Made by a program: the position numbers and the translations under genes | Shown: positions 7,078-14,579 of the stretch, one piece after another | Layout of the letters: every line of letters begins with the position of its first letter | Numbering within the stretch: the first letter of the stretch is position 1 | The notes under the pieces: generated by a model | Seen by the model: the letters and a program-made list of their open reading frames with translations, nothing else | The model's database searches: none | What the model was told of the DNA's origin: nothing | Source of the DNA: Gemmatimonadota bacterium | GTDB lineage: Bacteria > Gemmatimonadota > Gemmatimonadetes > Gemmatimonadales > Gemmatimonadaceae | Assembly: GCA_031127185.1 (NCBI GenBank) | Contig: JARIET010000017.1 | Location: 1 to 19,513, forward strand | Length of the DNA: 19,513 bases | Reading direction: 5' to 3'

Positions 7078-7632
7078 ATGCGCACGACAAGATTCGCTGG
7101 CCGCGCCACCGTCGTACTCGCGCTGGCGCTCGCGGCCTGCGCTCCCGCCATAAGCACCGGCATCAACACCGCCCCGGACCTCAGGCCGGCCGCCTATCGC
7201 ACGTTTACATGGGACATGCCCGACCAGTTCCCGACCGGCGATCCGCGTCTCGACAACAATCCCTTCTTCATGCGCGAACTCCAGAATGCCGTCGCCTTGC
7301 AGCTGCAGGGCGTCGGCCTGCGCGAAGTCACCGGGGATGCCGACCTGACTGTGCACTTCCATGCAACGGTGCGAAACCGCGTCGAGGTCTTTGAGTCGGA
7401 CCAGCGCGCCGGCTACGTGCAGCCCGGGTCGCACACGCAGATCCACGAGTTCGAGGAAGGCACGATTCTCGTTGATGTCGCCGAGCGTACCGGCCGCAAG
7501 ATGATCTGGCGCGGCTGGCTGCAAACCGATGTCACCGGCGCTATCGAGGACAACGCGGAACTCACCGACCGCGTGCGTCGCGGAATGACGGAGCTGTTCA
7601 AGAAGTTCCCGATGACGGTCGTCGCGAAGTAG
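7078..7632 (+). CDS. DUF4136 domain lipoprotein
   Basis: A 184-residue lipoprotein: charged n-region, hydrophobic core VVLALALAA and lipobox LAAC with Cys21. The mature part matches the DUF4136 pattern: AAYRTFTWDMPDQFPTGDPRLDNNPFF, a helix of the type LQNAVALQLQGVGLREVTGDADLTVHFHATV, then a strand ending GTILVDVAERTGRKMIWRGWLQTDV and a closing helix with FKKFP. Members are small envelope lipoproteins of unknown function. ATG at 7078 with AGGAG at 7067-7071, 6 nt upstream. It follows a terminator and precedes fabH by 19 bp; fabH has its own -10-like box, so co-transcription is possible but not required. Confidence 0.9.
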   Translation: MRTTRFAGRATVVLALALAACAPAISTGINTAPDLRPAAYRTFTWDMPDQFPTGDPRLDNNPFFMRELQNAVALQLQGVGLREVTGDADLTVHFHATVRNRVEVFESDQRAGYVQPGSHTQIHEFEEGTILVDVAERTGRKMIWRGWLQTDVTGAIEDNAELTDRVRRGMTELFKKFPMTVVAK

Positions 7633-7635
7633 TTG

Positions 7636-7644
7636 TGATAGTTT
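7636..7644 (+). promoter_or_regulatory. Extended -10 promoter (TG-A-TAGTTT), probable leaderless start of fabH
   Basis: TAGTTT at 7639-7644 lies at -13 to -8 from the fabH ATG and is preceded by TG at 7636-7637, giving an extended -10 TGnTAGTTT. No ribosome binding site lies between box and ATG. The hexamer and following CC are the same as upstream of the reductase gene at 51-58. Confidence 0.5.
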
Positions 7645-7651
7645 CCGCGGC

Positions 7652-8776
7652 ATGACTTATGCCGCCATCACCGGCTGGGGTGCCTGCATGCCCCCAGCCG
7701 TTCTCACAAACGGCGATCTCTCGACCTTCCTCGAGACGTCCGACGAGTGGATCACGTCGCGAACCGGCATGCGTGAGCGCCGTATCTCGCACGTCCCAGC
7801 CGCAGAACTCTCGACGGTTGCCGCAGCGCGGGCCATCGCCTGTGCAGGACTCACCGCCGCGGATATCGAACTGATCGTGTACGGCAGCTGCAGCAACGAG
7901 GAGCAGGTGCCGAACAGCGCGTCCGGTGTCCAGCTGGCGCTTGGCGCCACTCATGCCGCGGCGATGGACATCAACACAGCATGCACGAGTTTTCTCTACG
8001 GGCTCTCGACCGCTACCGCGATGATTCGCACAGGCGTGGTGAAGAACGCCGTGGTGATCGGAGTGGAACTGATCAGCCGGTACATGGATTGGAGCAACCG
8101 CAACGTGGCCGTGCTCTTTGGCGACGGCGCTGCAGCGGTCGTGCTGCAGGCGACCGACACCGAGGAAGGCGTCGTTGGCAGCGTACTCGGTTGCGATGCC
8201 GAGGCACGGCCCACACTGCGCGTGCGAGGCGTGGGGCTCGCGTATTCAGGCTGCAACATCACACTCGGCGACACGGCCTGGGATTTCGACGGCCCACAGA
8301 TTTTCAAGCGGGCCGTGCGGGCCATGAGTGATGCATCGGGCCGTGTGCTCCATCAGTGCGGTGTGACCGCCGATCAGGTCGACCTGGTCGTGCCCCACCA
8401 AGCCAACCTGCGCATCATTGAGGGAGTGGCCAAGTATGCGGGCATCCCGATGGAAAAGGTGATGCTCACGGTGCAGAAATACGGCAATATGAGTTCGGCC
8501 ACCGTGCCCGTTGCACTCGTCGAAGCGCTGGAGCAAGGCCGCGTAGCCCCGGGTGCGACGATCCTGATGCCGGCCTTCGGCGGCGGACTCACCTGGTGTT
8601 CGATGCTCGTGAAGTGGGGCCAACGCGTGACTCCGCTCGGTCAATCGTCCGCGGCGCTGCCACCGGCCACGAAGACGGCACTGGAATTGGTCAACGATAT
8701 TCGTGCCACGCAGGACCCGCATGGCCGCTCGGCGGCGGGACTGAGCCGCGCGCTCGGTTCGGAAATGCCTGCGTAG
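7652..8776 (+). CDS. fabH: Beta-ketoacyl-ACP synthase III (FabH type)
   Basis: A cytosolic condensing enzyme that joins an acyl-CoA starter to malonyl-ACP, starting fatty acid synthesis. The full FabH catalytic set is present: Cys111 in DINTACTSF, His249 in PHQANLRI and Asn279 in KYGNMSSATV. FGDGAAAVVL and the closing GFGGG-like AFGGGLTW also fit. At 374 residues it is about 45 longer than usual; the excess is an Ala/Ser-rich tail after VKWGQ, ending in a short predicted helix. It lies apart from any other fatty-acid gene (no acpP, fabD, fabG or plsX nearby). It could therefore be a second FabH or one serving a special starter unit rather than the housekeeping copy. ATG at 7652 with no Shine-Dalgarno sequence but an extended -10 box directly upstream. 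Convergent with the next gene, 30 bp apart. Confidence 0.9.
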   Translation: MTYAAITGWGACMPPAVLTNGDLSTFLETSDEWITSRTGMRERRISHVPAAELSTVAAARAIACAGLTAADIELIVYGSCSNEEQVPNSASGVQLALGATHAAAMDINTACTSFLYGLSTATAMIRTGVVKNAVVIGVELISRYMDWSNRNVAVLFGDGAAAVVLQATDTEEGVVGSVLGCDAEARPTLRVRGVGLAYSGCNITLGDTAWDFDGPQIFKRAVRAMSDASGRVLHQCGVTADQVDLVVPHQANLRIIEGVAKYAGIPMEKVMLTVQKYGNMSSATVPVALVEALEQGRVAPGATILMPAFGGGLTWCSMLVKWGQRVTPLGQSSAALPPATKTALELVNDIRATQDPHGRSAAGLSRALGSEMPA

Positions 8777-8806
8777 CGCGTGGCGAGTGCGCCCGGCGAA
8801 AAACGC

Positions 8807-10186
8807 CTAGCGGAACGTGCCGCCGCCAACCCCGCAACTGGCAATGCGAGGGTTGAAATAGAGCTTGCTAATGGTTGTGAGCAACTCGGCGCCCGGCCCC
8901 TCGCGCACAAGCAGCGCGTAGATCGACGGATCGCCGAGTGGCCTTGCCATCAGGTCGATCACTGCCCGTTCGCTCGGGAAGCGCGCCAGGTCGGCCTTGA
9001 GTGCCTCGGCCGTGTTCCTCACCAGGTCGTCCTGACCGAACGCCACCTGCCGGAAACTCTGGCAACCCGCGGCGTTCAGCAGCGTCAACGTTTCGATCCG
9101 CATCGCGCGCGTCAATTCGCGCGCACTGATCCTCGCCACCATCCGAGGTCGCACCTCGGCCAGGTCCCCGCGTGCAATCGGCTCCAGCACGGCCGGACGC
9201 CTGTAGCCTGCGACAGCCGCCTCAGCGTCAGCCGCCAAGGCGCGTCCTCGCGCGTCTCCCGCAAGTGTGAAGTACTGAATCAGCGCGCTCCGCCCGGTAT
9301 TGAGTACGGCGGTGCCGGCGAGTTGATCAACCAATAGCGGCGCGTTTTCCACAATCGCAGCGCCAAAGGAGATGATGCCTCGCAGCACGAACTCGGCGGA
9401 GTCGCGGCGTCCTTCGGAGAGATGCCAGGCAGCGCGGGATACACCCGCCTGCGCCAGCCACCGCGTCCCACGGTTCCCCATCGTCGGGAGGTAGACCAGG
9501 TGCGCACCGGCGCCAAACGGCACGACCAGCCTCCCACCAATCACATCAACCGCGCTCGCCCGCGAGACGAGATCAAACGAACGCCAGATCTCCGCCGATC
9601 CAATCATGCGCAACGCCTGCCGTTGCAACGCGGTCAACGGTCGGCGCGCGAACTCGAGAATCTTGTTCGGGTCAGGCACGCCATTGACGAGCGAGACGCC
9701 GGGAAAGATGTCCGGCGGAATCGGCAATGTGCGCCATGGCGCCGACGGGCGGCTCGCGATGTCACGATAAGTGAAGCCAGACAACGGCCTCGTGGGATCC
9801 GACGTCAGCGCCGCCAACGCGACGCCGGCTGCGTCGGGCGTGATTGTCGGATCGCTCGCAAGCCGATACGCCACCGTGACCGGATTGGCCGCCGCACGCT
9901 CGTGGGTGTTCGAGTAATTGCGTGCCCTCGCGAACCGCGTGTTCACGGCGGTCACGAATCCGACTGTGGCCACCCAACCAAGCACGTACATCACACCGAG
10001 CGTAATCGCCGCGGTCCTGGCCCAACTCAGGAACCCACGACCCACACGCTTGGCCGCGCTCGGCTTCTGGCGATCGTTGCCGGTGGCCGCCAGCGGTGCC
10101 GCACGACTTGCGCCCGCACCGCCGAAGATGTTGTCGTAGCGGCCGCGTTCGTCCTGCTCGACTTCGGGCTCTTTGTCCGACTTCAC
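8807..10186 (-). CDS. Single-span membrane protein of unknown family, paralogue B
   Basis: I do not recognise this 459-residue protein. It has a cytosolic N-terminus with a short motif RYDNIF (16-21), an Ala/Lys/Arg region, then one transmembrane helix (about 56-82, AAITLGVMYVLGWVATVGFV). Basic residues just before the helix predict the N-terminus inside and a long C-terminal periplasmic domain. That domain is helix-rich. It has a central block GVSRAAWHLSEGRRDSAE (about 248-265), a C-terminal block ADLARFPSERAVIDLM and YFNPRIASC, and only two cysteines (375, 451). All these features recur in the upstream gene, so the two are paralogues. The GTG at 10186 overlaps the upstream stop (GTGA) with GAGGG a few nt before it, so translation is coupled. 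An in-frame TTG at 10207 is a less likely start. Function unknown. Confidence 0.85.
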   Translation of the reverse strand: MKSDKEPEVEQDERGRYDNIFGGAGASRAAPLAATGNDRQKPSAAKRVGRGFLSWARTAAITLGVMYVLGWVATVGFVTAVNTRFARARNYSNTHERAAANPVTVAYRLASDPTITPDAAGVALAALTSDPTRPLSGFTYRDIASRPSAPWRTLPIPPDIFPGVSLVNGVPDPNKILEFARRPLTALQRQALRMIGSAEIWRSFDLVSRASAVDVIGGRLVVPFGAGAHLVYLPTMGNRGTRWLAQAGVSRAAWHLSEGRRDSAEFVLRGIISFGAAIVENAPLLVDQLAGTAVLNTGRSALIQYFTLAGDARGRALAADAEAAVAGYRRPAVLEPIARGDLAEVRPRMVARISARELTRAMRIETLTLLNAAGCQSFRQVAFGQDDLVRNTAEALKADLARFPSERAVIDLMARPLGDPSIYALLVREGPGAELLTTISKLYFNPRIASCGVGGGTFR

Positions 10187-11565
10187 TGAATCACCCTCGA
10201 CTCCCAACCGGCCAGTGCGCAGGTGCTCAGGCGGGGATTGACGTAGATCCTTCCTGCCACGTCAGCCAGTCGCATGAGGGCGGAGCTCTCCGACGACAGA
10301 CCGAGCGCTGCGGGGTCCCCAATTCCGCCACCTTGGATCAGGTCCACCACAGCCACTTCCGACGGGAAGCGCGCGAGATCGCGGCGCGCGGTCTCGAACG
10401 CGCTGCGTGTCTCCGGGTTAGGCCCGACGACCAGCTCGCGAAGATTTCCACAGCTGCTCCATCGCAGTCCCTCCAGCGCCTGGTAGCGCACGCCGCGGCC
10501 CAGCGCCGGCGAACCAACGGCTTGAATCAACGCCCGACGCTGCGCATCGCGATCCGAGAGACTGAGGTCCTGGAGCAGTGCCGGCAACGGAGCCCGCGGA
10601 GCCGCCGCGATGGCCGCAGCCAGCGCCGGACCTCGTGGGTCCTTCGTGACGGCGAACAGCTCTTCGAGGCCCCCGCGACCAATCCCGGTGATGACGTTTC
10701 CAATGAGCTGCTCAATACTGGTCGCGGCGTTGTCGTGCATCGCAAAACCGAACGACACCACCGCACGGAGCGCCGCCTCGGCAGAATCTTGCCGGCCCTC
10801 ACTGAGATGCCACGCGGCGCGCGAGACACCGGCGTACGCCAGCTCTTTCGTCGCGGCGAACCGCAGGATCGGCATGTTCCAGTACGTGGCGTCAGCCCCG
10901 AACGGAGGCAAGAAACGCCCGCCCACCAGATCGACGCGCGGCGCGGCGGCTACAAGGTCATAGGTCCGCCAAAGCGGCGCAGTCCCAATCAGACGCAGCA
11001 CCTCGCGTTCTTTCGCCGAAAAACCCTTTGGGACGGCCGCGATCAATCCGAGGGACGGCGGCCCCCACCACGTTGAAGACCGCACACCGGCAAAGAGCGC
11101 CTTGTCGAGTGGCGGCAGATGTTGCCACGGGGCACTGACGCGCGCAGCGGGCGCGCGGCGCTCGAACACACCTGCGCCGCGGGATTCTGGCTGGAGAGAT
11201 TCAAAAGCCAGCCCCGCAGTCATCGGTGTGATGGCAACGTCGCGGGCGACCATGAACTGCCTGACGGGCTCGGCGAGCAGCGACTTCTCCGCAATTCCAA
11301 TCAGATGCGGAGGCCGCCATGTCGCGCGGTTCATCCCTGCGACTCCAAGGGTGAGCGCGAACCACCCCAGCACATAGGCAACGGCGAGTGTGATGGCCGC
11401 GTCGCGCGCCCAGGACCGCATGCCGCGTAGAATGCGCGCAGCGAGACCCGCCGGTGCCGCGCCGGTCGTAGTCAGCGGCGCCCCACAGTACGGGTCGGCA
11501 CCATCGAATATGGTGCCGTAGCGGGTACGCGCTGCGGGGTCAGGAGTATCGATACGGTCCGCCAT
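10183..11565 (-). CDS. Single-span membrane protein of unknown family, paralogue A
   Basis: The first gene of a two-gene unit: 460 residues, not recognised. Layout matches its downstream paralogue: RYGTIF at 15-20, one transmembrane helix at about 56-78 (AAITLAVAYVLGWFALTLGV) after a basic stretch, then a long predicted periplasmic part. Shared blocks are ITPMTAGLA, SAPW, LRLIGTAPLWRTYDLV, VDLVGGRFLPPFGA, GVSRAAWHLSEGRQDSAE, RDLARFPSEVAVVDL and YVNPRLSTC. Cys372 and Cys449 match the two cysteines of the paralogue with nearly the same spacing (77 against 76), so a periplasmic disulfide is plausible. Cys27 in the N-terminal arm is not shared. The start is uncertain: the ATG at 11565 aligns with the paralogue's start, while the frame continues open to 11676 with a less family-like extension. 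No strong ribosome binding site at either. Divergent from the cupredoxin gene. Confidence 0.83.
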   Translation of the reverse strand: MADRIDTPDPAARTRYGTIFDGADPYCGAPLTTTGAAPAGLAARILRGMRSWARDAAITLAVAYVLGWFALTLGVAGMNRATWRPPHLIGIAEKSLLAEPVRQFMVARDVAITPMTAGLAFESLQPESRGAGVFERRAPAARVSAPWQHLPPLDKALFAGVRSSTWWGPPSLGLIAAVPKGFSAKEREVLRLIGTAPLWRTYDLVAAAPRVDLVGGRFLPPFGADATYWNMPILRFAATKELAYAGVSRAAWHLSEGRQDSAEAALRAVVSFGFAMHDNAATSIEQLIGNVITGIGRGGLEELFAVTKDPRGPALAAAIAAAPRAPLPALLQDLSLSDRDAQRRALIQAVGSPALGRGVRYQALEGLRWSSCGNLRELVVGPNPETRSAFETARRDLARFPSEVAVVDLIQGGGIGDPAALGLSSESSALMRLADVAGRIYVNPRLSTCALAGWESRVIQ

Positions 11566-11696
11566 TCCATGAGAACTTCGCCCGTGCCGCATGGCCGCGC
11601 CACTCTGGTGTGTGGCGGCCCCTCCCGGAGGGTGCGGTGACCCGTGACTCCGGGATACCTTTCCGGGTGTCCGCATCCATCATTGAGGAGATCACC

Positions 11697-12077
11697 ATGA
11701 ATCCCCGTCGAGTTCTCGCGGCGCTTGCTCTCATGACCACGGCAGCTACCGCTGCCTCCGCGCAGGGCGTCACCGTCACGCTGACCGAGTTCAAGGTGCA
11801 GATGAGCCGGGATTCGGTGCGCGCGGGGCGCGTGACCTTTCAGCTGATGAACAGCGGCGCCACATCGCACCAGGTTCAGGTGAAGGGGCCCGACACTGAC
11901 AAGACGAGCGCCGTCATCAACGCCAAGCAGGCAGGGTCGCTGGTATTGACGCTGAAGCCGGGCGAATACGACATCATCTGCCCCATGGCCGACGGCAGCC
12001 ACAAGATTGCCGGCATGGTCGCCAAGCTGAAGGTGTACGCACCGGCACCAGCACCGCCGGCGGCGAAGAAGCCGTAG
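11697..12077 (+). CDS. Small secreted cupredoxin-like protein
   Basis: A 126-residue protein with a signal peptide of about 23 residues (VLAALALMTTAATAASAQ), placing it in the periplasm. The mature part has the cupredoxin pattern: an N-terminal strand TVTLTEFKVQMS, RAGRVTFQLMNSGATSHQV with His58, KPGEYDIICPM with Cys95, then His102 and Met107 in the closing loop (SHKIAGM). The His/Cys/His/Met set is what a type 1 copper site needs, so a single-electron carrier or copper-binding protein is likely. The Cys-x6-His-x4-Met spacing has two extra residues in the first gap compared with the common CPxxGH form. The C-terminus is a Pro/Ala tail ending AKKP. ATG at 11697 with GAGGAG at 11685-11690, 6 nt upstream; TACCTT at 11656-11661 could be its -10 box. 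Redox partner not evident nearby. Confidence 0.87.
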   Translation: MNPRRVLAALALMTTAATAASAQGVTVTLTEFKVQMSRDSVRAGRVTFQLMNSGATSHQVQVKGPDTDKTSAVINAKQAGSLVLTLKPGEYDIICPMADGSHKIAGMVAKLKVYAPAPAPPAAKKP

Positions 12078-12099
12078 CGGCGGCGTAAGCGGGAAAGCA

Positions 12100-12122
12100 G
12101 CACGACCGCAGGCGGGTCGTGC
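12100..12122. terminator. Hairpin after the cupredoxin gene
   Basis: GCACGACC (12100-12107) pairs perfectly with GGTCGTGC (12115-12122) around a 7-nt loop, 23 nt after the cupredoxin stop. No T-tract follows, so termination is likely only by position. The next gene has its own -10-like TATCCC at 12144-12149. Confidence 0.45.
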
Positions 12123-12155
12123 GAGTCGACAGCGGTCCCCCCCTATCCCCAGCCT

Positions 12156-14345
12156 GTGAAACACCCAATGCCCAGCCGACGCTTCGCGCCCTTTGCGTTC
12201 GTGTGCGTTGCCCTGCTTGTTGCTGCCTGCACCGATCGAGGGCCTGCAGCCCCGCCGACCCCGAAGCTGCTCACCATCACGGTCGACACCACACGCCTCC
12301 TCGTCGGTGATTCGCTAACACTCAGGGGCACGATCACGCTGTCGAATGGCGCCACGGGGACCGGCGCTATTTCGTGGGCCAGCAGCAACCCGGCCGCTGT
12401 GACGGTAAGCGCCAGCGGCATCGCGGTCGCCGTCGCCAATGGCAGCGCCATCATTACCGGCACCAGCGAACAACTCTCGGGCACCATCAGCCTGACCGTG
12501 TACGACAGCAAGCCGGTCGAGCAGCTGAAAGTCGTGGGGTCAACGGCCACGGTCACATCGACCCCAGCGCAAATCGCCGCCGGCCAGATGACACTCGTCT
12601 CCGCCGCACCCGTTTCCGTCGGCGACATACTCGTCGGCACCCAGGCCGGCAGCTATCTGCGCAAGGTGACTGCAGTGTCTGGGACGGGCACCACGCAATC
12701 GCTCAACACCACGACGGCAACGCTCGACGACGCGTTCGTGGATGCGGATCTCGACGTCGCTGACGAGTTCAGCTTCGCGGAGGCGCTGCGCGCACCAGTC
12801 AACCAGCCGGCCCTTCGCGCCTCCTACAGTCGCGGCGTTTCGATCACCCCGGACGGCAGGATCAACCTCAACGACGTCACGTTCAACCTGGTCAATACCG
12901 TGGCCAGCGGGCAGGCGTCGGCGAAGATGACACTCAGCGGCAGCCTGGGCGCCCGCTTCGGGAGCGCCGCCAGGCCGGGAACGGAGTCATTTGATTTCAA
13001 GCTCCGGATCAAGAACGCCAGATTCAAGCGACTCAGGGCGGTGTCCACGCTGGGCTTCAATTTCACCGGCTCAGTCAAGACCGAGATCAGCGGCAACTTC
13101 GCGTCGCAGATCGGATTCCCGCGATTCGAGGCTCCGATCATCCCGTCGCTGGTGCTCACGAAAGGCATCGACGGTGTACAGTGCGTGTTCGTCGGCATCG
13201 TGCCCGTGTGTTACAAGGTCACGATCCACTTCAATGCGTATGCGGAACCGTTCGCCAACGTGACCGGCACCATCACGCAGAACGTGAACGTCAACTACGG
13301 CATCACCGCGGGCGTCGATTTCAACAACGGCTCCTGGAGCACCGTTGCTGATCCGTTCGGCGGAACCACGGCCTCCCAACCGAACTTCAACCTTGGCGGA
13401 AGCGTCGGGGTTCAATTTGGCGTTGTGCCAGAGCTCGAAGTGCTGCTCTATGGCGCCGCGGGACCGTTCGTCGGCCTCGATGCGAATGTCGCCCTTGAGG
13501 CCGGCTTGCAGAACAACGGCTTCAATTGGTTCACATTGATTGACGGCGGGTTCTCGCTCGTCGTCGGCGCACGCGCGGTGGTCCTGGGGCACACACTGGC
13601 GCAGTACAGCAACTCCATCCAACTCGGGAACCGGTTCAGGATTGATGGAGCCGACGGGGCCGCCGCGACGGCTACGGCGAGTCCGGCCAGCGCATCAATC
13701 GGCATCGGCGCGACGCAGGTGCTGACGCCGACCGTCAGGTCGATCCTCGGAGGCCTGGTGCTTCCGGCGGGGACGTTTAGTTGTACCTCATCGAACACGG
13801 CAGTCGCAACCACAACCGGGTGTACCGTCCGGGGCGTTTCCGCCGGAACCGCCACGATCACGTTGGCCTCCACGGCCTATCCCGCCGTGAGGACGACGGT
13901 CCCCATCACCGTCACTTCCGGACCGCTCGCGAGCGTCACACCGGCAACGCTGGGTGTCAACCACGAGTTCAGCCTCACGGCGTGCCCGCAGTTCATCAAC
14001 AACATCACCATCCGGAACACGTCCACCGGCCCGATCACCTGGACAGCCGTCTCGGGTAATGCCGGGCTGACGCTCGAAAGTACGCTGGCCAGCGGCGAAC
14101 TGGCGACGCCCAACACCAGCCGATCCGGAACGGTCCACTTCAACTGCGCGTCGGCCAATTCGTTCGTCACTGACATCACCTTCACCGTCCGCAACGCAAA
14201 CGGTTCTGTCATCCAGACGTTCACGGTGCGCGTTACCGTGACGGTGATCATCCCACAGGAACAAATCGCGAGTGCGAACCAGGTCGAACTGGGGCCATTC
14301 GTAGACCCGAAGGCCGGGCAAGCCGGGGCTTTCGCAACAGGATAG
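12156..14345 (+). CDS. Large surface lipoprotein with bacterial Ig-like (BIG2) domains
   Basis: A 729-residue lipoprotein: signal with hydrophobic core FVCVALLVAA and lipobox VAAC, Cys25. Residues about 36-115 form a BIG2-type Ig-like domain (LLVGDSLTLRGTI...WASSNPAAVTVSASGIAVAVANGSAIITG...ISLTV). The middle (about 120-490) is a beta-rich, Gly/Asn/Val-rich region of no family I know. A second BIG2-like domain covers about 500-588 (SIGIGATQVLTPTV...SSNTAVATTTGCTVRGVSAGTATITL), followed by another Ig-like sandwich to about 708 and a short Gly/Ala tail. BIG2 domains are common in surface adhesins and binding proteins; a specific ligand cannot be named. The start is either GTG 12156, which has TATCCC at -12 to -7 and no ribosome binding site, or ATG 12168; both give the same signal peptide. 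Monocistronic, closed by the inverted repeat at 14388-14426. Confidence 0.87.
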   Translation: MKHPMPSRRFAPFAFVCVALLVAACTDRGPAAPPTPKLLTITVDTTRLLVGDSLTLRGTITLSNGATGTGAISWASSNPAAVTVSASGIAVAVANGSAIITGTSEQLSGTISLTVYDSKPVEQLKVVGSTATVTSTPAQIAAGQMTLVSAAPVSVGDILVGTQAGSYLRKVTAVSGTGTTQSLNTTTATLDDAFVDADLDVADEFSFAEALRAPVNQPALRASYSRGVSITPDGRINLNDVTFNLVNTVASGQASAKMTLSGSLGARFGSAARPGTESFDFKLRIKNARFKRLRAVSTLGFNFTGSVKTEISGNFASQIGFPRFEAPIIPSLVLTKGIDGVQCVFVGIVPVCYKVTIHFNAYAEPFANVTGTITQNVNVNYGITAGVDFNNGSWSTVADPFGGTTASQPNFNLGGSVGVQFGVVPELEVLLYGAAGPFVGLDANVALEAGLQNNGFNWFTLIDGGFSLVVGARAVVLGHTLAQYSNSIQLGNRFRIDGADGAAATATASPASASIGIGATQVLTPTVRSILGGLVLPAGTFSCTSSNTAVATTTGCTVRGVSAGTATITLASTAYPAVRTTVPITVTSGPLASVTPATLGVNHEFSLTACPQFINNITIRNTSTGPITWTAVSGNAGLTLESTLASGELATPNTSRSGTVHFNCASANSFVTDITFTVRNANGSVIQTFTVRVTVTVIIPQEQIASANQVELGPFVDPKAGQAGAFATG

Positions 14346-14387
14346 GGCGCCGATCGTGTCGGCCGTGGGCGGCCGGCGGGGTACCAA

Positions 14388-14426
14388 AGCAGCGCGCCGG
14401 AGGCTGTGGGCCGCCGGCGCGCTGCT
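14388..14426. terminator. 13-bp inverted repeat between lipoprotein and tRNA-Pro genes
   Basis: AGCAGCGCGCCGG (14388-14400) and CCGGCGCGCTGCT (14414-14426) are perfectly complementary around a 13-nt GC-rich loop. It lies 42 nt after the lipoprotein stop on the plus strand and 28 nt beyond the tRNA 3' end on the minus strand, where it is followed by TTTGG. It can serve as a terminator for both convergent units, though T-tracts are short on both sides. Confidence 0.6.
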
Positions 14427-14454
14427 AACTCGTTTGTTACGTCGACAGAGCCAA

Positions 14455-14528
14455 TCGGGACGGCGGGATTCGAACCCGCGACCCCCTGAACCCCATTCAG
14501 GTGCGCTACCGGACTGCGCTACGTCCCG
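14455..14528 (-). tRNA. tRNA-Pro, anticodon GGG
   Basis: The reverse complement folds into a full cloverleaf. The acceptor stem is CGGGACG/CGTCCCG, the D arm GCGC...GCGC with the GG of the D loop, and the anticodon stem CCTGA/TCAGG with loop ATGGGGT (anticodon GGG, G37). A 5-nt variable loop follows, then the T stem GCGGG/CCCGC with loop TTCGAAT. C1-G72, A73 and G35/G36 are proline identity features. The 3' CCA is not encoded (A73 is followed by TTG), so a CCA-adding enzyme is needed. It sits 51 bp downstream of the patatin gene on the same strand. Confidence 0.96.
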
Positions 14529-14579
14529 TCATGCCTTCCCGCGGACCGTCACCAACCTGCCCGGCGGGAGCCCACAAAT

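Noticed and set aside
8777..8806. GGCG-AAAAA-CGCC as terminator between fabH and the paralogue pair
   Set aside because: The stem is only 4 bp, too short to support in GC-rich sequence.
9422..11076. Plus-strand open frames opposite the paralogue pair
   Set aside because: The minus-strand reading gives two mutually similar proteins with conserved blocks, which chance frames would not. The plus-strand products are Arg-rich without motifs.
14455..14528. tRNA-Pro as attachment site of an integrated element
   Set aside because: No integrase, no repeat of the tRNA 3' end and no change in gene character on either side within the window.
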